A DNA stretch of 64,000 bases, taken from Tritrichomonas musculus (taxonomy: Eukaryota; Parabasalia; Tritrichomonadida; Tritrichomonadidae). The stretch covers positions 8,618,001-8,682,000 of the forward strand of contig JAPFFF010000001.1 in assembly GCA_039105265.1 (NCBI GenBank), given 5' to 3'. Positions 1 to 11,254 of the stretch are shown here, piece by piece. The notes under the pieces were generated by a model. The model was not told where the DNA came from. It worked only from the letters and a program-made list of their open reading frames with translations, and did no database searches. Made by a program: the position numbers and the translations under genes. The stretch's first letter is position 1, and each line of letters opens with the position of its first letter.

Positions 1-410
1 ACGACATTGCCGCCCATAGCAAGACCACGATCAGCAATGCTTAGCAGCTAGCTGGTTGTAACTGCGGCGAGTCGTCATCCGGACAAAGATATCGCGATTT
101 CATCCGGAAGATCTGGAATGACGACATTGCCGCCCATAGCAAGACCACGATCAGCAATGCTTAGCAGCTGGCTGGTTGTAACTGCGGCGAGTCGTCATCC
201 GGACAAAGATATCGCGATTTCATCCGGAAGATCTGGAATTGACGACATTGCCGCCCATAGGACGACCACGGTGGCAATAAAAAGATGAAAATAAAACAAA
301 CAAAAAACAAACAAAATTGATTATTTAATATTATTATTACGATTTTTTAATTTTTTTATTTTGATAAAGCTTATTTAAAATATTCTGAGTCTTCTCAGAA
401 ATTTGTTAAA
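1..410. repeat. Left terminal inverted repeat of MULE copy A, with 120-bp units
   Basis: Two full units of about 120 bp (1-120 and 121-240), differing by only a base or so, are followed by a partial third unit to about 280 and an AT-rich inner stretch. Each unit contains GATATCGCGAT flanked by two direct copies of CATCCGGA. The base composition is much richer in GC than the rest of the window. The whole arm is repeated in reverse complement at 2811-3240. Confidence 0.85.
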
Positions 411-467
411 TTTTTTTTTTTATAAATATATATAACTTTTTGAAAGAATTATGGTCTTTTTATATTT

Positions 468-2810
468 ATGGAAGAAGACCAAAATCTTTATTATTCAGCG
501 AAATATCTATCTCATACGCAAAGACCTAATTCTTTAAAAGATAAAGGATTAAGAACATTCATTGAAATTGTTCCTTTGCATTCTCAGAATTTCAATATCA
601 TTTCGCTAATCCTTTTCCTCGATAGCTTAACCAAAGAATTTATATGCAACAACAAAAGAGTTTATAATGACATTTTTTCGTTTAGTTGCTGTAATAAATC
701 AAAGATAAATACTGAAATTCAAATATTTAGCATAACTGTCAAAAACGATTTGGAAACCATTAAAGTTCTCGCTAGAGATCAACTCCTTGAAAACCAAACT
801 ATGAAAGTTGTTACTATTGATTTTGAAGAATGTATCATGACGTCGCCATATACTTTGAAAAATAAAGAGTGTCCTTTTTTGACTCAAGATTTTTGGAATA
901 AACAATGTAAACATAAAAATACAATGCTTTATACTTTTTGTAATTACGTAGCTCGAAAAAATTCTAATTTTCCAATATTTATAAAATTTGCTTTTCAAAA
1001 CTTTTTAGATAAAAGAACCTTGCGTAGAAGAGCCGTTAGTTTTCAAGGTTATGATGATTTTTATAAAATTTTATTGCATTTACCTGGTTTTGTTTATATT
1101 GAGATAAGTACTCAAAAAGTTCAGGACGATGGATTTGCATTTAAATTTAATAATGATTTTGCTTTTATTAAAAATATAATATGGATTATGCCTTGGGCTT
1201 TAGAAGTTATAAATTATATGCATTATTTGCAAATTGATGCTTCTTTTTATGCGCTTAAGCCTTACAAATTTTGTATATACCATTCAATTTATTTCAATTC
1301 AAGTTTTCCTTTCGCATTATCAATTGGCCCTAAAGAGAACCGTTTTTTATATAATTTATTATTTGATGGATTAAATAAGTTTTGTTTAAATAAAAATGTT
1401 TTTGAAAATAAAGTTGTTTTATCAGATTTAGGTTCTCCTATCAAAAAGTTCTGTAAATTACATTCAAATATTCAATATTTTTGTCATCGTCATATTATAC
1501 AAATATTTGGACCTAAATCATCATTAGGCATATGGGTTGCAAGGTTATTGAGATGCAAAACATATTTAATATATAAACAAGAAAAAGAATTTATTTTAGT
1601 TGAAATGGACGAATATAAAAAAGATCCAAATTCACCTTTATTTGACGATACCGATCAAGATAATGAAAAAAAACAAAAATTAAAAGATTTTGAAATTATG
1701 TTAAAAGATATAGATGAAGTGGAAAGAATGCCAAATAAAGAAGAAATTAAAAAAAGTGATTATTATATTGCTAATTGGGCAATATGGATTCGTTCTGACC
1801 ACCATGTAGCTCGTTGTTCAAATCATTCGGAAGGTTTCCACGGAAATATCAATCAAAAATTGCCAGATTCCGGAACTCATTCATTTAAAACTGGTTTCAC
1901 AACAATTGTAAATTATTTATTAAATTATATAAATAATTACTCAGATATTTGTGGAAATTCTTTTCAAAACAAACATCAAAAAATGATTCAAAAAGTTATA
2001 CAAATTCTTAGCAAGAGACCAGATAATTATTTAAAATGTTCAAAAGAAAATTGTGATTGTGGTGAAGATGATTTTGTTGAATCAATTTATGGAGTGAAAC
2101 TTCCTTGCATACATACAATATTAAATAATTTTTGCAAATCAGAAATATTTAATATTGTTAAAAATAGCAATGAAATTGATATTCAATATTTATTTGTTCA
2201 ATCTCTCAAAAAGTTCCCCAATTATAAATTTGAAAAAAATCTTTTTAAATCAAATAGAAAAAATATAGATAGAATAATATCAATATACGAAGTTGAAAAG
2301 AATAGAAAGTTTGATAAGGAATCATTGAATATATTAGGCTCTTTTATTAATGAGTTTCTTAATTGTTTTACATATGTTTTACCAAAATTCCCAAATATTA
2401 ATCCAAATGATGCCAAATATTCTGGAAATCATTTTGATTTTCGAGCACTTGATGAAAAATTGGTTTTCAGAAAAAAGAAAGAAGAAAGTAACACAAGTCA
2501 AAAGAAAGAAAAATTAAAACTTGAAAATTTATACGACGAAGATGACAATTTTGATTCAATGATAAAAGACTGTAATGCTGACATCGAATTAATTAAGAAA
2601 AAATACTATGAAACGAAGGCTGAAATTAAAGGAATGTATCCTCAATTATCATATCATGATATCGAAAAAATATGTTTTTCTAATTTTGTCCGCTATGTTT
2701 TTGAAACTAGATGCGATAATTCAGGTGTCATATATTTTTTATCTAAATTCAAAATAGCAAGTTGGAAAAATGCAGATTTAGCTGCAGGTGGTAACAGATT
2801 TTTCTCTTAA
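468..2810 (+). CDS. MULE transposase with SWIM zinc finger
   Basis: A 780-residue transposase that should cut and rejoin the ends of this Mutator-like element. The MULE catalytic core is visible: first Asp at about residue 257 in QIDASF, second Asp at about 320 in LSDLGSP, a Cys/His pair at about 339-342 (FCHRH), and the Glu at about 455 in SNHSEGFHG, which matches the usual N-x-x-E-x-F context. A SWIM-type finger follows: Cys529, Cys531, Cys547 and His549. The C-terminal part is lysine- and glutamate-rich. The ATG at 468 is the first in the open frame and no break is seen. The gene starts about 60 bases after the left inverted repeat ends, and its stop touches the right one, so it is the only gene of the element. 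The family assignment rests on motifs read by eye. Confidence 0.88.
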   Translation: MEEDQNLYYSAKYLSHTQRPNSLKDKGLRTFIEIVPLHSQNFNIISLILFLDSLTKEFICNNKRVYNDIFSFSCCNKSKINTEIQIFSITVKNDLETIKVLARDQLLENQTMKVVTIDFEECIMTSPYTLKNKECPFLTQDFWNKQCKHKNTMLYTFCNYVARKNSNFPIFIKFAFQNFLDKRTLRRRAVSFQGYDDFYKILLHLPGFVYIEISTQKVQDDGFAFKFNNDFAFIKNIIWIMPWALEVINYMHYLQIDASFYALKPYKFCIYHSIYFNSSFPFALSIGPKENRFLYNLLFDGLNKFCLNKNVFENKVVLSDLGSPIKKFCKLHSNIQYFCHRHIIQIFGPKSSLGIWVARLLRCKTYLIYKQEKEFILVEMDEYKKDPNSPLFDDTDQDNEKKQKLKDFEIMLKDIDEVERMPNKEEIKKSDYYIANWAIWIRSDHHVARCSNHSEGFHGNINQKLPDSGTHSFKTGFTTIVNYLLNYINNYSDICGNSFQNKHQKMIQKVIQILSKRPDNYLKCSKENCDCGEDDFVESIYGVKLPCIHTILNNFCKSEIFNIVKNSNEIDIQYLFVQSLKKFPNYKFEKNLFKSNRKNIDRIISIYEVEKNRKFDKESLNILGSFINEFLNCFTYVLPKFPNINPNDAKYSGNHFDFRALDEKLVFRKKKEESNTSQKKEKLKLENLYDEDDNFDSMIKDCNADIELIKKKYYETKAEIKGMYPQLSYHDIEKICFSNFVRYVFETRCDNSGVIYFLSKFKIASWKNADLAAGGNRFFS

Positions 2811-3341
2811 CAAATTTCTGAGAAGACTCAGAATATTTTAAATAAGCTTTATCAAAAAAAAAAAAAAAAAAAAAAAAATAAAAATAAAAAATAAAAAATC
2901 ACAATAATATTAAATAATCAATTTTGTTTGTTTTTTGTTTGTTTTATTTTCATCTTTTTATTGCCACCGTGGTCGTCCTATGGGCGGCAATATCGTCAAT
3001 TCCAGATCTTCCGGATGAAATCGCGATATCTTTGTCCGGATGACGACTCGCCGCAGTTACAACCAGCCAGCTGCTAAGCATTGCTGATCGTGGTCTTGCT
3101 ATGGGCGGCAATGTCGTCATTCCAGATCTTCCGGATGAAATCGCAATATCTTTGTCCGGATGACGACTCGCCGCAGTTACAACCAGCTAGCTGCTAAGCA
3201 TTACTGATCGTGATCATGCTATGGGCGGCAATGTCGTCATCTCGGTTTCTTTGATTGGTTTAGTTCTATAAAAATGGCGCTTTTTCATGGTTTTATCTTA
3301 GTGAACTTTTTCAAAACTTTACAAGAAAATTTTAGAACTTT
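2811..3341. repeat. Right terminal inverted repeat of MULE copy A
   Basis: Mirror image of the left arm: an AT-rich inner part, a partial unit, two full 120-bp units (3001-3120 and 3121-3240), then about 100 bp ending in TTTTAGAACTTT. The last 100 bp match 4126-4225 by eye. A poly-A run near 2855-2880 is longer than the matching stretch on the left, so the arms have started to differ in simple sequence. Confidence 0.8.
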
Positions 3342-4225
3342 ATCTTTTAAAGAATTAGGTCTTTGCGTATGAGATAGATATTTCGCTGAATAATAAAGAT
3401 TTTGGTCTTCTTCCATAAATATAAAAAGACCATAATTCTTTCAAAAAGTTATATATATTTATAAAAAAAAAAATTTAACAAATTTCTGAGAAGACTCAGA
3501 ATATTTTAAATAAGCTTTATCAAAATAAAAAAATTAAAAAATCGTAATAATAATATTAAATAATCAATTTTGTTTGTTTTTTGTTTGTTTTATTTTCATC
3601 TTTTTATTGCCACCGTGGTCTTGCTATGGGCGGCAATGTCGTCATTCCAGATCTTCCGGATGAAATCGCGATATCTTTGTCCGGATGACGACTCGCCGCA
3701 GTTACAACCAGCTAGCTGCTAAGCATTGCTGATCGTGGTCTTGCTATGGGCGGCAATGTCGTCATTCCAGATCTTCCGGATGAAATCGCGATATCTTTGT
3801 CCGGATGACGACTCGCCGCAGTTACAACCAGCCAGCTGCTAAGCATTACTGATCGTGGTCTTGCTATGGGCGGCAATGTCGTCATTCCAGATCTTCCGGA
3901 TGAAATCGCGATATCTTTGTCCGGATGACGACTCGCCGCAGTTACAACCAGCTAGCTGCTAAGCATTGCTGATCGTGGTCTTGCTATGGGCGGCAATGTC
4001 GTCATTCCAGATCTTCCGGATGAAATCGCGATATCTTTGTCCGGATGACGACTCGCCGCAGTTACAACCAGCTAGCTGCTAAGCATTACTGATCGTGATC
4101 ATGCTATGGGCGGCAATGTCGTCATCTCGGTTTCTTTGATTGGTTTAGTTCTATAAAAATGGCGCTTTTTCATGGTTTTATCTTAGTGAACTTTTTCAAA
4201 ACTTTACAAGAAAATTTTAGAACTT
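3342..4225 (-). mobile_element. Mutator-like element, copy B (end fragment, inverted)
   Basis: Bases 3342-3420 are the reverse complement of the start of the transposase gene (about 468-542). They are followed by the reverse complement of the inner arm, four 120-bp units (3646-4125), and the same 100-bp outer segment as in copy A. This is one end of a second element in opposite orientation. It starts abruptly at 3342, exactly where copy A ends, inside the 5' part of the transposase gene. The simplest reading is that copy A inserted into copy B; the rest of B would lie to the left of the window. Copy B has four units where copy A has two. Confidence 0.75.
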
Positions 4226-4339
4226 TTTGTATGCCTTCTCAATTAACTCAAAAAGTCAGAATAACGAATTTTCCTCAGAAAAAAATGGTGTAACTTTTTC
4301 TATAGTTTGTCACTTCGCCTGTCTGAATTTTTGAAGGAA

Positions 4340-5325
4340 AAAAATAAATAGTTATTATATTCGACATCTAAATAATTATTTATTAATAATTTAATTGATC
4401 TTTTTATTTTTTGAGTATTTTTTAGTTGATCGTTTTAAATTATATAAAAAAAAATTGAAAAAACAAAAAAAAGGTTATAACAATTTATATCTACATAATG
4501 ATTTATTAATAATTTAATTGATCTTTTTATTTTTTGAGTATTTTTTAGTTGATCGTTTTAAATTATATAAAAAAAAATTGAAAAAACAAAAAAAAGGTTA
4601 TAACAATTTATATTTACATAATGATTTATTAATAATTTAATTGATCTTTTTATTTTTTGAGTATTTTTTAGTTGATCGTTTTAAATTATATAAAAAAAAA
4701 TTGAAAAAACAAAAAAAAGGTTATAACAATTTATATCTACATAATGATTTATTAATAATTTAATTGATCTTTTTATTTTTTGAGTATTTTTTAGTTGATC
4801 GTTTTAAATTATATAAAAAAAATTGAAAAAACAAAAAAAAGGTTATAACAATTTATATCTACATAATGAATCATTAATAATTTAATTGATCTTTTTATTT
4901 TTTGAGTATTTTTTAGTTGATCGTTTTAAATTATATAAAAAAAAATTGAAAAAACAAAAAAAAGGTTATAACAATTTATATCTACATAATGATTTATTAA
5001 TAATTTAATTGATCTTTTTATTTTTTGAGTATTTTTTAGTTGATCGTTTTAAATTATATAAAAAAAATTGAAAAAACAAAAAAAAGGTTATAACAATTTA
5101 TATCTACATAATGAATCATTAATAATTTAATTGATCTTTTTATTTTTTGAGTATTTTTTAGTTGATCGTTTTAAATTATATAAAAAAAAATTGAAAAAAC
5201 AAAAAAAAGGTTATAACAATTTATATCTACATAATGATTTATTAATAATTTAATTGATCTTTTTATTTTTTGAGTATTTTTTAGTTGATCGTTTTAAATT
5301 ATATAAAAAAAAAATTGAAAAAACA
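4340..5325. repeat. Tandem array, about eight 122-bp units
   Basis: About eight head-to-tail copies of a 122-bp AT-rich unit. Each contains TTAATTGATCTTTTTATTTT, TAGTTGATCGTTTTAAATTA and a poly-A/AAAAAGG stretch. Units differ by single bases (TTTATT versus AATCAT at the start) and by one base in the poly-A run. There is no open frame across it. It lies about 115 bp beyond the MULE end. The 4226-4339 stretch holds no gene I can support. Confidence 0.9.
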
Positions 5326-5962
5326 AAAAAATTATTATACTAAAATAAATTTATAATATCAAGCCTCATTCTGCATCTTTGCTTGATATTAATCTCACTT
5401 TGTTCTTTAAGAAAATCGTTTTAAAATCTTAAATATCCGTTTAAAATTAATATTTATATCAAATTTTATATTTTTGTGAGAGCATTCAAATCAGAGTATT
5501 CAAAATATGGATTTTTTTTTATTCTTTCAATATATTCTGAGGTAGATTATAACAATTTTAAAACACAAATATTTTTTTACTCTCAGCTAGCTTCTAAATT
5601 TTCATATGACAGAATAATTAAGTATATTATAAACAATCATTTTAAACCAATAAATTGAATTATTATGAAAATTATATAATATTTGAATATTTGCAAAAAA
5701 AAGGATGAAAAAGAGACAGAACAATCGATTCCACGGTAAACAAAGCAAATTACCAGAAATAAAATACTTTATAAAGGATTTTGAGCCAAAAAAGTTAGAA
5801 ATGAAGATAGAAAAATTTTGTATAAGAAAGCCACTTTTTATTTAGTTTATTTGGGTGCAAAATAGGTGCAATAATAAAATTTGGGTGCAAAACCGATTTG
5901 GGGTGCATTTTTTGAATACCTATTTGGCCGGGGTGCATTTTGGGTGCCAAAATCAATATCCC
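5326..5962. other. Intergenic, no supported gene
   Basis: AT-rich sequence with one 60-codon open frame (5476-5658) that shows no recognisable motif and is probably chance. Near 5850-5950 the short string GGGTGCA recurs about five times within 100 bases, always followed by AT-rich sequence. No partner copy of this motif cluster was found elsewhere in the window. Confidence 0.5.
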
Positions 5963-7276
5963 AAAAAGTTTATCTCAAAAAATCATTAAATTGAATTAAA
6001 GTCTAAAAAATTTCATCTAATTCGTCATTAAAATATTCTATTCCCTCAAAAGTTTATCTCAAAAAGTCTCTCAATTTATAACTAACTAGAAAAACATTTA
6101 TACCAAAAAATCAAATTATTATGGCTATGTCTCGAACTTTTTTGATCAAAAAATCTTTGAAATTATGCCAAATACTCTTTTTTAAAAAATCAAAAAGTCT
6201 TTTTTTTGAAATATATTTTTTTTCTTGTAGAAAAGAGATCCTTTTTCTCGGATAAAGTAGGTTATATCTCCCAAAATATCTTTTTTAGAAAATTAATTTC
6301 CATTTTACATAAAAAGTCCAGTCATGAATTAATATGTATTATAGATTCTCAATTTTCTTTAAAATTGTAATAGTTTCTATACTTATTTTTAAACTTTTCT
6401 TATTAAAAATCATATAATTTATGAATAAAAATAGCTTCGCATACTTTTTTTATTTTCAAAAAGATTGATCTAAAAATTTCAAGTTTTTTATAAAGTAAAT
6501 ATGATACACTATTATGAAATAAACTTTTCATTGCTCTAAAAAAAGATGAGCTATCAATGTGAAATGAATATTCATTTTACATTTTCTGATTCTAATCTTT
6601 TATATATAAAAATTAAATTTGATAAATAAATATAATATCTAAAAATGTTATTTTAAATTAATTAATCTATTATTTTAAACAAAAATATTTTTTTATCAAG
6701 ATATTAATTGATTAATAATTTTGAAATCAATCTTTTTGGCACTTTTACGGTATGCAAACGAAGCTTTTTGTCTATAGAAGATCATAAAGAAATAAAGAAA
6801 TTCATACCATCTATAGAATATATGCTTTAACATAAGATTATTCTATGGAATTTACGTATTAAAAATAAAATATAATTCTTCTACAAAAATATAATAATTA
6901 TATTATTCAACAATACTATGAATCAATTCCATTTCTAAATAATAAATATGATATACATGTATTTTAGATTGAATGAACAATAATATTAAAAGAAAGAAAT
7001 TCAATTGCATATTTTAAAGTTTTTTTAATATATCTATTACGATTAATTGTAATAATAAGTACCACTTAAAAGGTTATTTTAAAGATTTTTTGATCAAAAA
7101 AGTTCGAGACATAGCCATAATAATTTGATTTTTTGGTATAAATGTTTTTCTAGTTAGTTATAAATTGAGAGACTTTTTGAGATAAACTTTTGAGGGAATA
7201 GAATATTTTAATGACGAATTAGATGAAATATTTTAGACTTTAATTCAATTTAATGACTTTTTGAGATAAACTTTTT
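5963..7276. mobile_element. Non-autonomous element with ~200-bp terminal inverted repeats
   Basis: Bases 5963-6168 recur in reverse complement at about 7081-7276 with only scattered differences. The arms begin AAAAAGTTTATCTCAAAAA and contain CTATGTCTCGAACTTTTTTG. About 900 bp of AT-rich sequence between them has no substantial open frame, so the element cannot move by itself. The family is unknown. Parts of the arm recur at 11577-11690, beyond the neighbouring pogo-like element, so that element may have inserted next to or into a larger relative. Confidence 0.75.
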
Positions 7277-7345
7277 AGACTTAAAATTAAAAAGTAAACT
7301 ACAAAAGTACCTAACTTTTTCACTTACCCCCTAACTTTTTTCCAT

Positions 7346-9550
7346 CAAAAATTGAAAACTTTTATTGAATTTTTTTCCATAAAATTTTTGAATTTGGATG
7401 GATAATCCAAATAGAAAACCTGGCATTTATGTGATTTCAATGCTAAATTATCATTATTCAAAAGAAGTAAATCTACTTTTTCACGCCAAACTCTACGAAT
7501 CTCCCATCAGAAATTAAAATGTATTTATTATCCAAATATCTTTTTAATGCACGAATAATTATGTTAAAAATTGGGGAATCTCGAATATATTATCATTCAT
7601 TTTACCAATTGTCTCTAAAATTTTTTCGAAATTCAAAAATCATTTTCTAATTTTCAAAACTCGCGATTTTTTAGCTAAAACTTTTTAAACTTATTTTATT
7701 ATTCAATTATTAATATATTCTTTTTACTTTTGAAAACATTGTTGTATCAACATATAGAAAATCTATATCTTGATCATTTGCATATTATCATTTCTTCTTA
7801 TTTAATATGATTAGTTATATTTAAATAAATAAATAAGTTTTATATTATTTAACCCCAACTCGCTACCATTGGCCATTTTTTTGTATGTTTTTTAATCATT
7901 ATTTCATTGATTGAATTTGAATGAGAAAATTGAATGATAATAACGTATTAAAAAAAAACAGAGTGAAAAATAAAAAAAAAACAAAAGATAATAATAAATG
8001 AATACAAAAATCTTTTATAATACAGAACGAAGCTTTAATGATATTAAAATGAAGAAAAACAAAGAGGTCAAACATTAGAATATTTCTATATTTTGCATAT
8101 AAAAAAGCGCGATTAAAATAGATTGTGTCGATTATAAATCATTATTGAGCTTGTGTCATATATATATAGTTAGTGGAAAAAAATTTTTTCCTTTACATAT
8201 GATGATTATTTGACTATCAAATAATTTTATCAATTTTAAACTTTTACGAGATATTTTCTATAAACTGCGAATACTTTTATATAATAAATTTATTGGTTAT
8301 AGTAGAGCTAGCATTTTTCAATTTTTGATAGAAAGTTGGTATAAAAATTTGCAATTTTTTAACGTTTTCATTAAATTTAAATAAGTAATAAAATATTTAT
8401 TTGTAAATTTAATATATACGACGAACATAAAGTTGATTGGCAAAATAAAAATGGAAGCTTGGTATTATTGGAAATGGCGGGAAAAATTTTATTAGATTTT
8501 TTCACTGGCATTTAACAAAAATTCGTAAAAATATGATTATTATATAGTTCTTTGTTAATTCTTTTTTTATTTGACATAAAATAAAAAATCTATAAAAATA
8601 TAATTGGATAAAAATTAAAGGTTAGAGAGAAGTTTTTTGCAATAAAAAAAGAATAGGAATTTCAATAATAATAAATCTTTCTTACTAGTTTGTTAATATT
8701 TCAATAAAAATTATATTTTTAAAAAATGAGAAAGAAAAAAAAACAGTATTTGCAACTATCTGATTATAAGTAAATAAATAGTATTGATGTTTGTGTATGT
8801 AATTTGTTCTATTGAAAGATTTTACGATTTTTATTGAAATTAACGGATTTTGCTCTGAAATAAACTGAAAAAAGTCTTTTTTTGAAATAAAAGATAAGAA
8901 TTACATGAATTTGATATTTGATATCTTTGTTTTTACTCATCGTTCTTTATCTTTTATTTAAAAAAATAGGTAAACTTTGAAATATGATTAAATCAAATTT
9001 ATAAAGATAACAAAAAAACAAGAACCAGCAAAGCAATTGTATTTATCTGAATATATGAAAATAAATAGTATTGATGTTTATGTATGTAATTTGTTCTATT
9101 GAAAGATTTTACGATTTTTATTGAAATTAACGGATTTTGCTCTGAAATAAACTGAAAAAAGATTAAAATTTCATGAGTGTCGTATCAAAAAAGAATAATT
9201 AAAATAAAATTCAACTAAAACTAAAGTCAAAGTAATCAATTCATCATAAAATTAAGTAATCGATTAAATTCAAATTAGATGGAATAAACTATAATGTCAA
9301 ATAAATGAGAAATCACCTAAAATAATAAAACAAAACTTAATATGAAATATGAAAACCTGAAGTAAAAGTGTAAGAAAAGAAATTTGAAGTAAATATTTGA
9401 GAATTTTCTAAAATTTAAAAGTGGTTACAATTGAGCGTTAATTGTATGATATTATTCGTATAATAACAATTTTTGAGAGTATTGGAGTTAATATAAAGAA
9501 AAAGAGTTTTTTGATTTCTATATATAAAAATGTTGATGAGTAATAATTAT
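7346..9550. other. Noncoding left part of the pogo-type element
   Basis: About 2.2 kb of AT-rich sequence with no open frame worth calling. It lies between the left end of the element and the 3' end of the transposase gene. The only structure I see is a 103-bp direct duplication at 8772-8874 and 9059-9161. Why an element of this family should keep so much noncoding DNA is not clear; a nested older insertion is possible. Confidence 0.6.
8772..9161. repeat. 103-bp direct duplication, two copies 287 bp apart
   Basis: Bases 8772-8874 and 9059-9161 are near identical. They share ATAGTATTGATGTTT, GTTCTATTGAAAGATTTTAC and ATTAACGGATTTTGCTCTGA, with one clear difference (GTGTATG versus ATGTATG). The spacer between them is unrelated AT-rich sequence. 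Confidence 0.85.
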
Positions 9551-11254
9551 TTAAACATTAAAACCAAGAGATTCAAGCTCAATGATTAATTTTTCTTCGA
9601 ATGATTTCCAGAGATAATCACTATTAGATGTTTCAATTTGCTCTTCTTTTTTATTCGATTCTTTCTGTTTTTTAGTTTTTTGTTTTTTAATTTCCTCCAA
9701 AAAAGCATCATCATCTTCTTCGATATTGATCTCTAGTTCTGTTTGATCATTTTCGACTTTGTTAACTGGAACAAATGCGGCAAGAATTCTATGGAAAACA
9801 TCATCTAATTTATTATTTACTATATTTGGAATCTTTTTTGAGATTTCTTTAACTTTTGGTGAAGTTTCAAAGTATGAACAGAGATTTATATCTTCGATAT
9901 TGATTCTTTTATTTGATACTCCTTCACGTTTTTGTCGAATAATTTTTTTGTCTTTTTTCGTTTTACACAATGGCGAACATTTTGTAGAAAAATCTTTTGA
10001 AAAATGAATAATAGGAAATATTGATCCCGAAGCTTCATATACTGCGCCTGCTGCTTCGAAAGATGATTTGATATTTTTAACGTTTGCTGCCATTTGAAAG
10101 GCACTATATAAATCTAAGATTTTTTCGCTTACATTTTCATCGTCAATGCTTAAAAAAAGTCGTCTAATTTTTTCCTTATGTAAATGGAACAAGCAAAGAT
10201 CAAGTGGCTGTGTTAAATGCGATGAATGAGGAGGTAAGAAAAAAATTTTTATATTATTATCATTGCAAGCTTGAAAAAATTTTTTTGTGTAATGTGAGCT
10301 ACAGCCGTCAAGGAGCAAGAGAGCTGGACCATCATACTTGTATTTTAATCTTTTCTCTTTGATATATGGTACAAAAACATTTTCTATCCAATGGTCAAAT
10401 AATTGACCATTTATATAACCAGATTCAGAATATTCGATCAAAACCTTATCAAAAAGTGGTATCGTTAAAAAACGTGAATCAACTGTTTTTCGTTTTATGA
10501 TTATAAGAGGATTGAGATATTCTCCATCCGCGCATATACATGCTAAAAATGTAGTTCTATTGTTTTTTCTTGCCACTGGGTATGAAAAAGGACCATTTAA
10601 TTCTTTCTGTACAACAACAACTTGTTTTGTTTTGTCACAAAACGAATCATGCCCTTCTTCATCTAAATTTAATATAAAACCGGATGGTATATCATGTGCT
10701 TGAGTATAAGAGTATAATAAATCGAAATAATAATCGATTTTGTGCTGATCACAATAATATCTACTTTCGTCCATTGGATCTGCCATTGCAGTTTTTAAAT
10801 CTACTTTGTCAAATACTTTTAAAAGTGAAGTATAAGAAAGATATTGGCCAAATTTGGCCTCAATATAAATTCTAACAGTAAATAGTTTTGGATGAAACGG
10901 ATGTTTCAAAATCCACTTTTTAAGTTTTTGAATTTGAATGTCATTGAGCGAAAAAGGTCTTCCATTATTTTGAATTCTCCCTTTTGCTTCTTCACGAGCT
11001 TTTAAAATATGATATTTAACTGATTCTAATGTAATTAAAAATAAACTAGACAAGTCTTTGTAAGATAATTTATATATTTTATTTTCGAGATTTTTTGATG
11101 AATCATATAAAATTAGTAATTGATTTCTAAATTTGGTAGCATTTTGGTACTCATTTGTGTTTGTAATTAATTGAATTGATGCTAATTTGTTTGGGTCTGA
11201 TGGGAAATTAATAATATCTTTACGAGGAATTGCTTCGTTGAAAGATTTGGTCAT
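9551..11254 (-). CDS. pogo-type transposase, DD35D (DDE_1 family)
   Basis: A 567-residue transposase of the pogo/Tigger/CENP-B group. Residues about 60-160 are helix-rich with two likely helix-turn-helix units, including GRPFSLNDIQIQKLKKW, the expected DNA-binding region. The catalytic triad is clear: Asp198 in ILNLDEEG, Asp316 in LLLLDGCSSH, and Asp352 in the diagnostic string LPPHSSHLTQPLDL. There are 35 residues between the last two. The tail is rich in Lys and Glu (about residues 510-550) and may bind DNA or carry a nuclear signal. The frame is unbroken from ATG to stop, so the copy may be active. It is the only gene in its element. Confidence 0.9.
   Translation of the reverse strand: MTKSFNEAIPRKDIINFPSDPNKLASIQLITNTNEYQNATKFRNQLLILYDSSKNLENKIYKLSYKDLSSLFLITLESVKYHILKAREEAKGRIQNNGRPFSLNDIQIQKLKKWILKHPFHPKLFTVRIYIEAKFGQYLSYTSLLKVFDKVDLKTAMADPMDESRYYCDQHKIDYYFDLLYSYTQAHDIPSGFILNLDEEGHDSFCDKTKQVVVVQKELNGPFSYPVARKNNRTTFLACICADGEYLNPLIIIKRKTVDSRFLTIPLFDKVLIEYSESGYINGQLFDHWIENVFVPYIKEKRLKYKYDGPALLLLDGCSSHYTKKFFQACNDNNIKIFFLPPHSSHLTQPLDLCLFHLHKEKIRRLFLSIDDENVSEKILDLYSAFQMAANVKNIKSSFEAAGAVYEASGSIFPIIHFSKDFSTKCSPLCKTKKDKKIIRQKREGVSNKRINIEDINLCSYFETSPKVKEISKKIPNIVNNKLDDVFHRILAAFVPVNKVENDQTELEINIEEDDDAFLEEIKKQKTKKQKESNKKEEQIETSNSDYLWKSFEEKLIIELESLGFNV

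Larger units (their letters stand above)
1..3341 (+). mobile_element. Mutator-like element, copy A (left end outside window)
   Basis: An autonomous-looking Mutator-like (MULE) element. A single transposase gene lies between long inverted repeats: bases 1-410 read as the reverse complement of about 2811-3240. Each arm has a rather GC-rich block of 120-bp tandem units, then an AT-rich inner part. The right arm continues about 100 bp past the units to 3341. I place the true right end there because the same outer segment ends the second copy at 4225. The outer part of the left arm therefore lies before base 1. The intact gene and closely matching arms suggest a young copy. The exact end and target duplication are inferred, since the left end is not visible. 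Confidence 0.8.
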
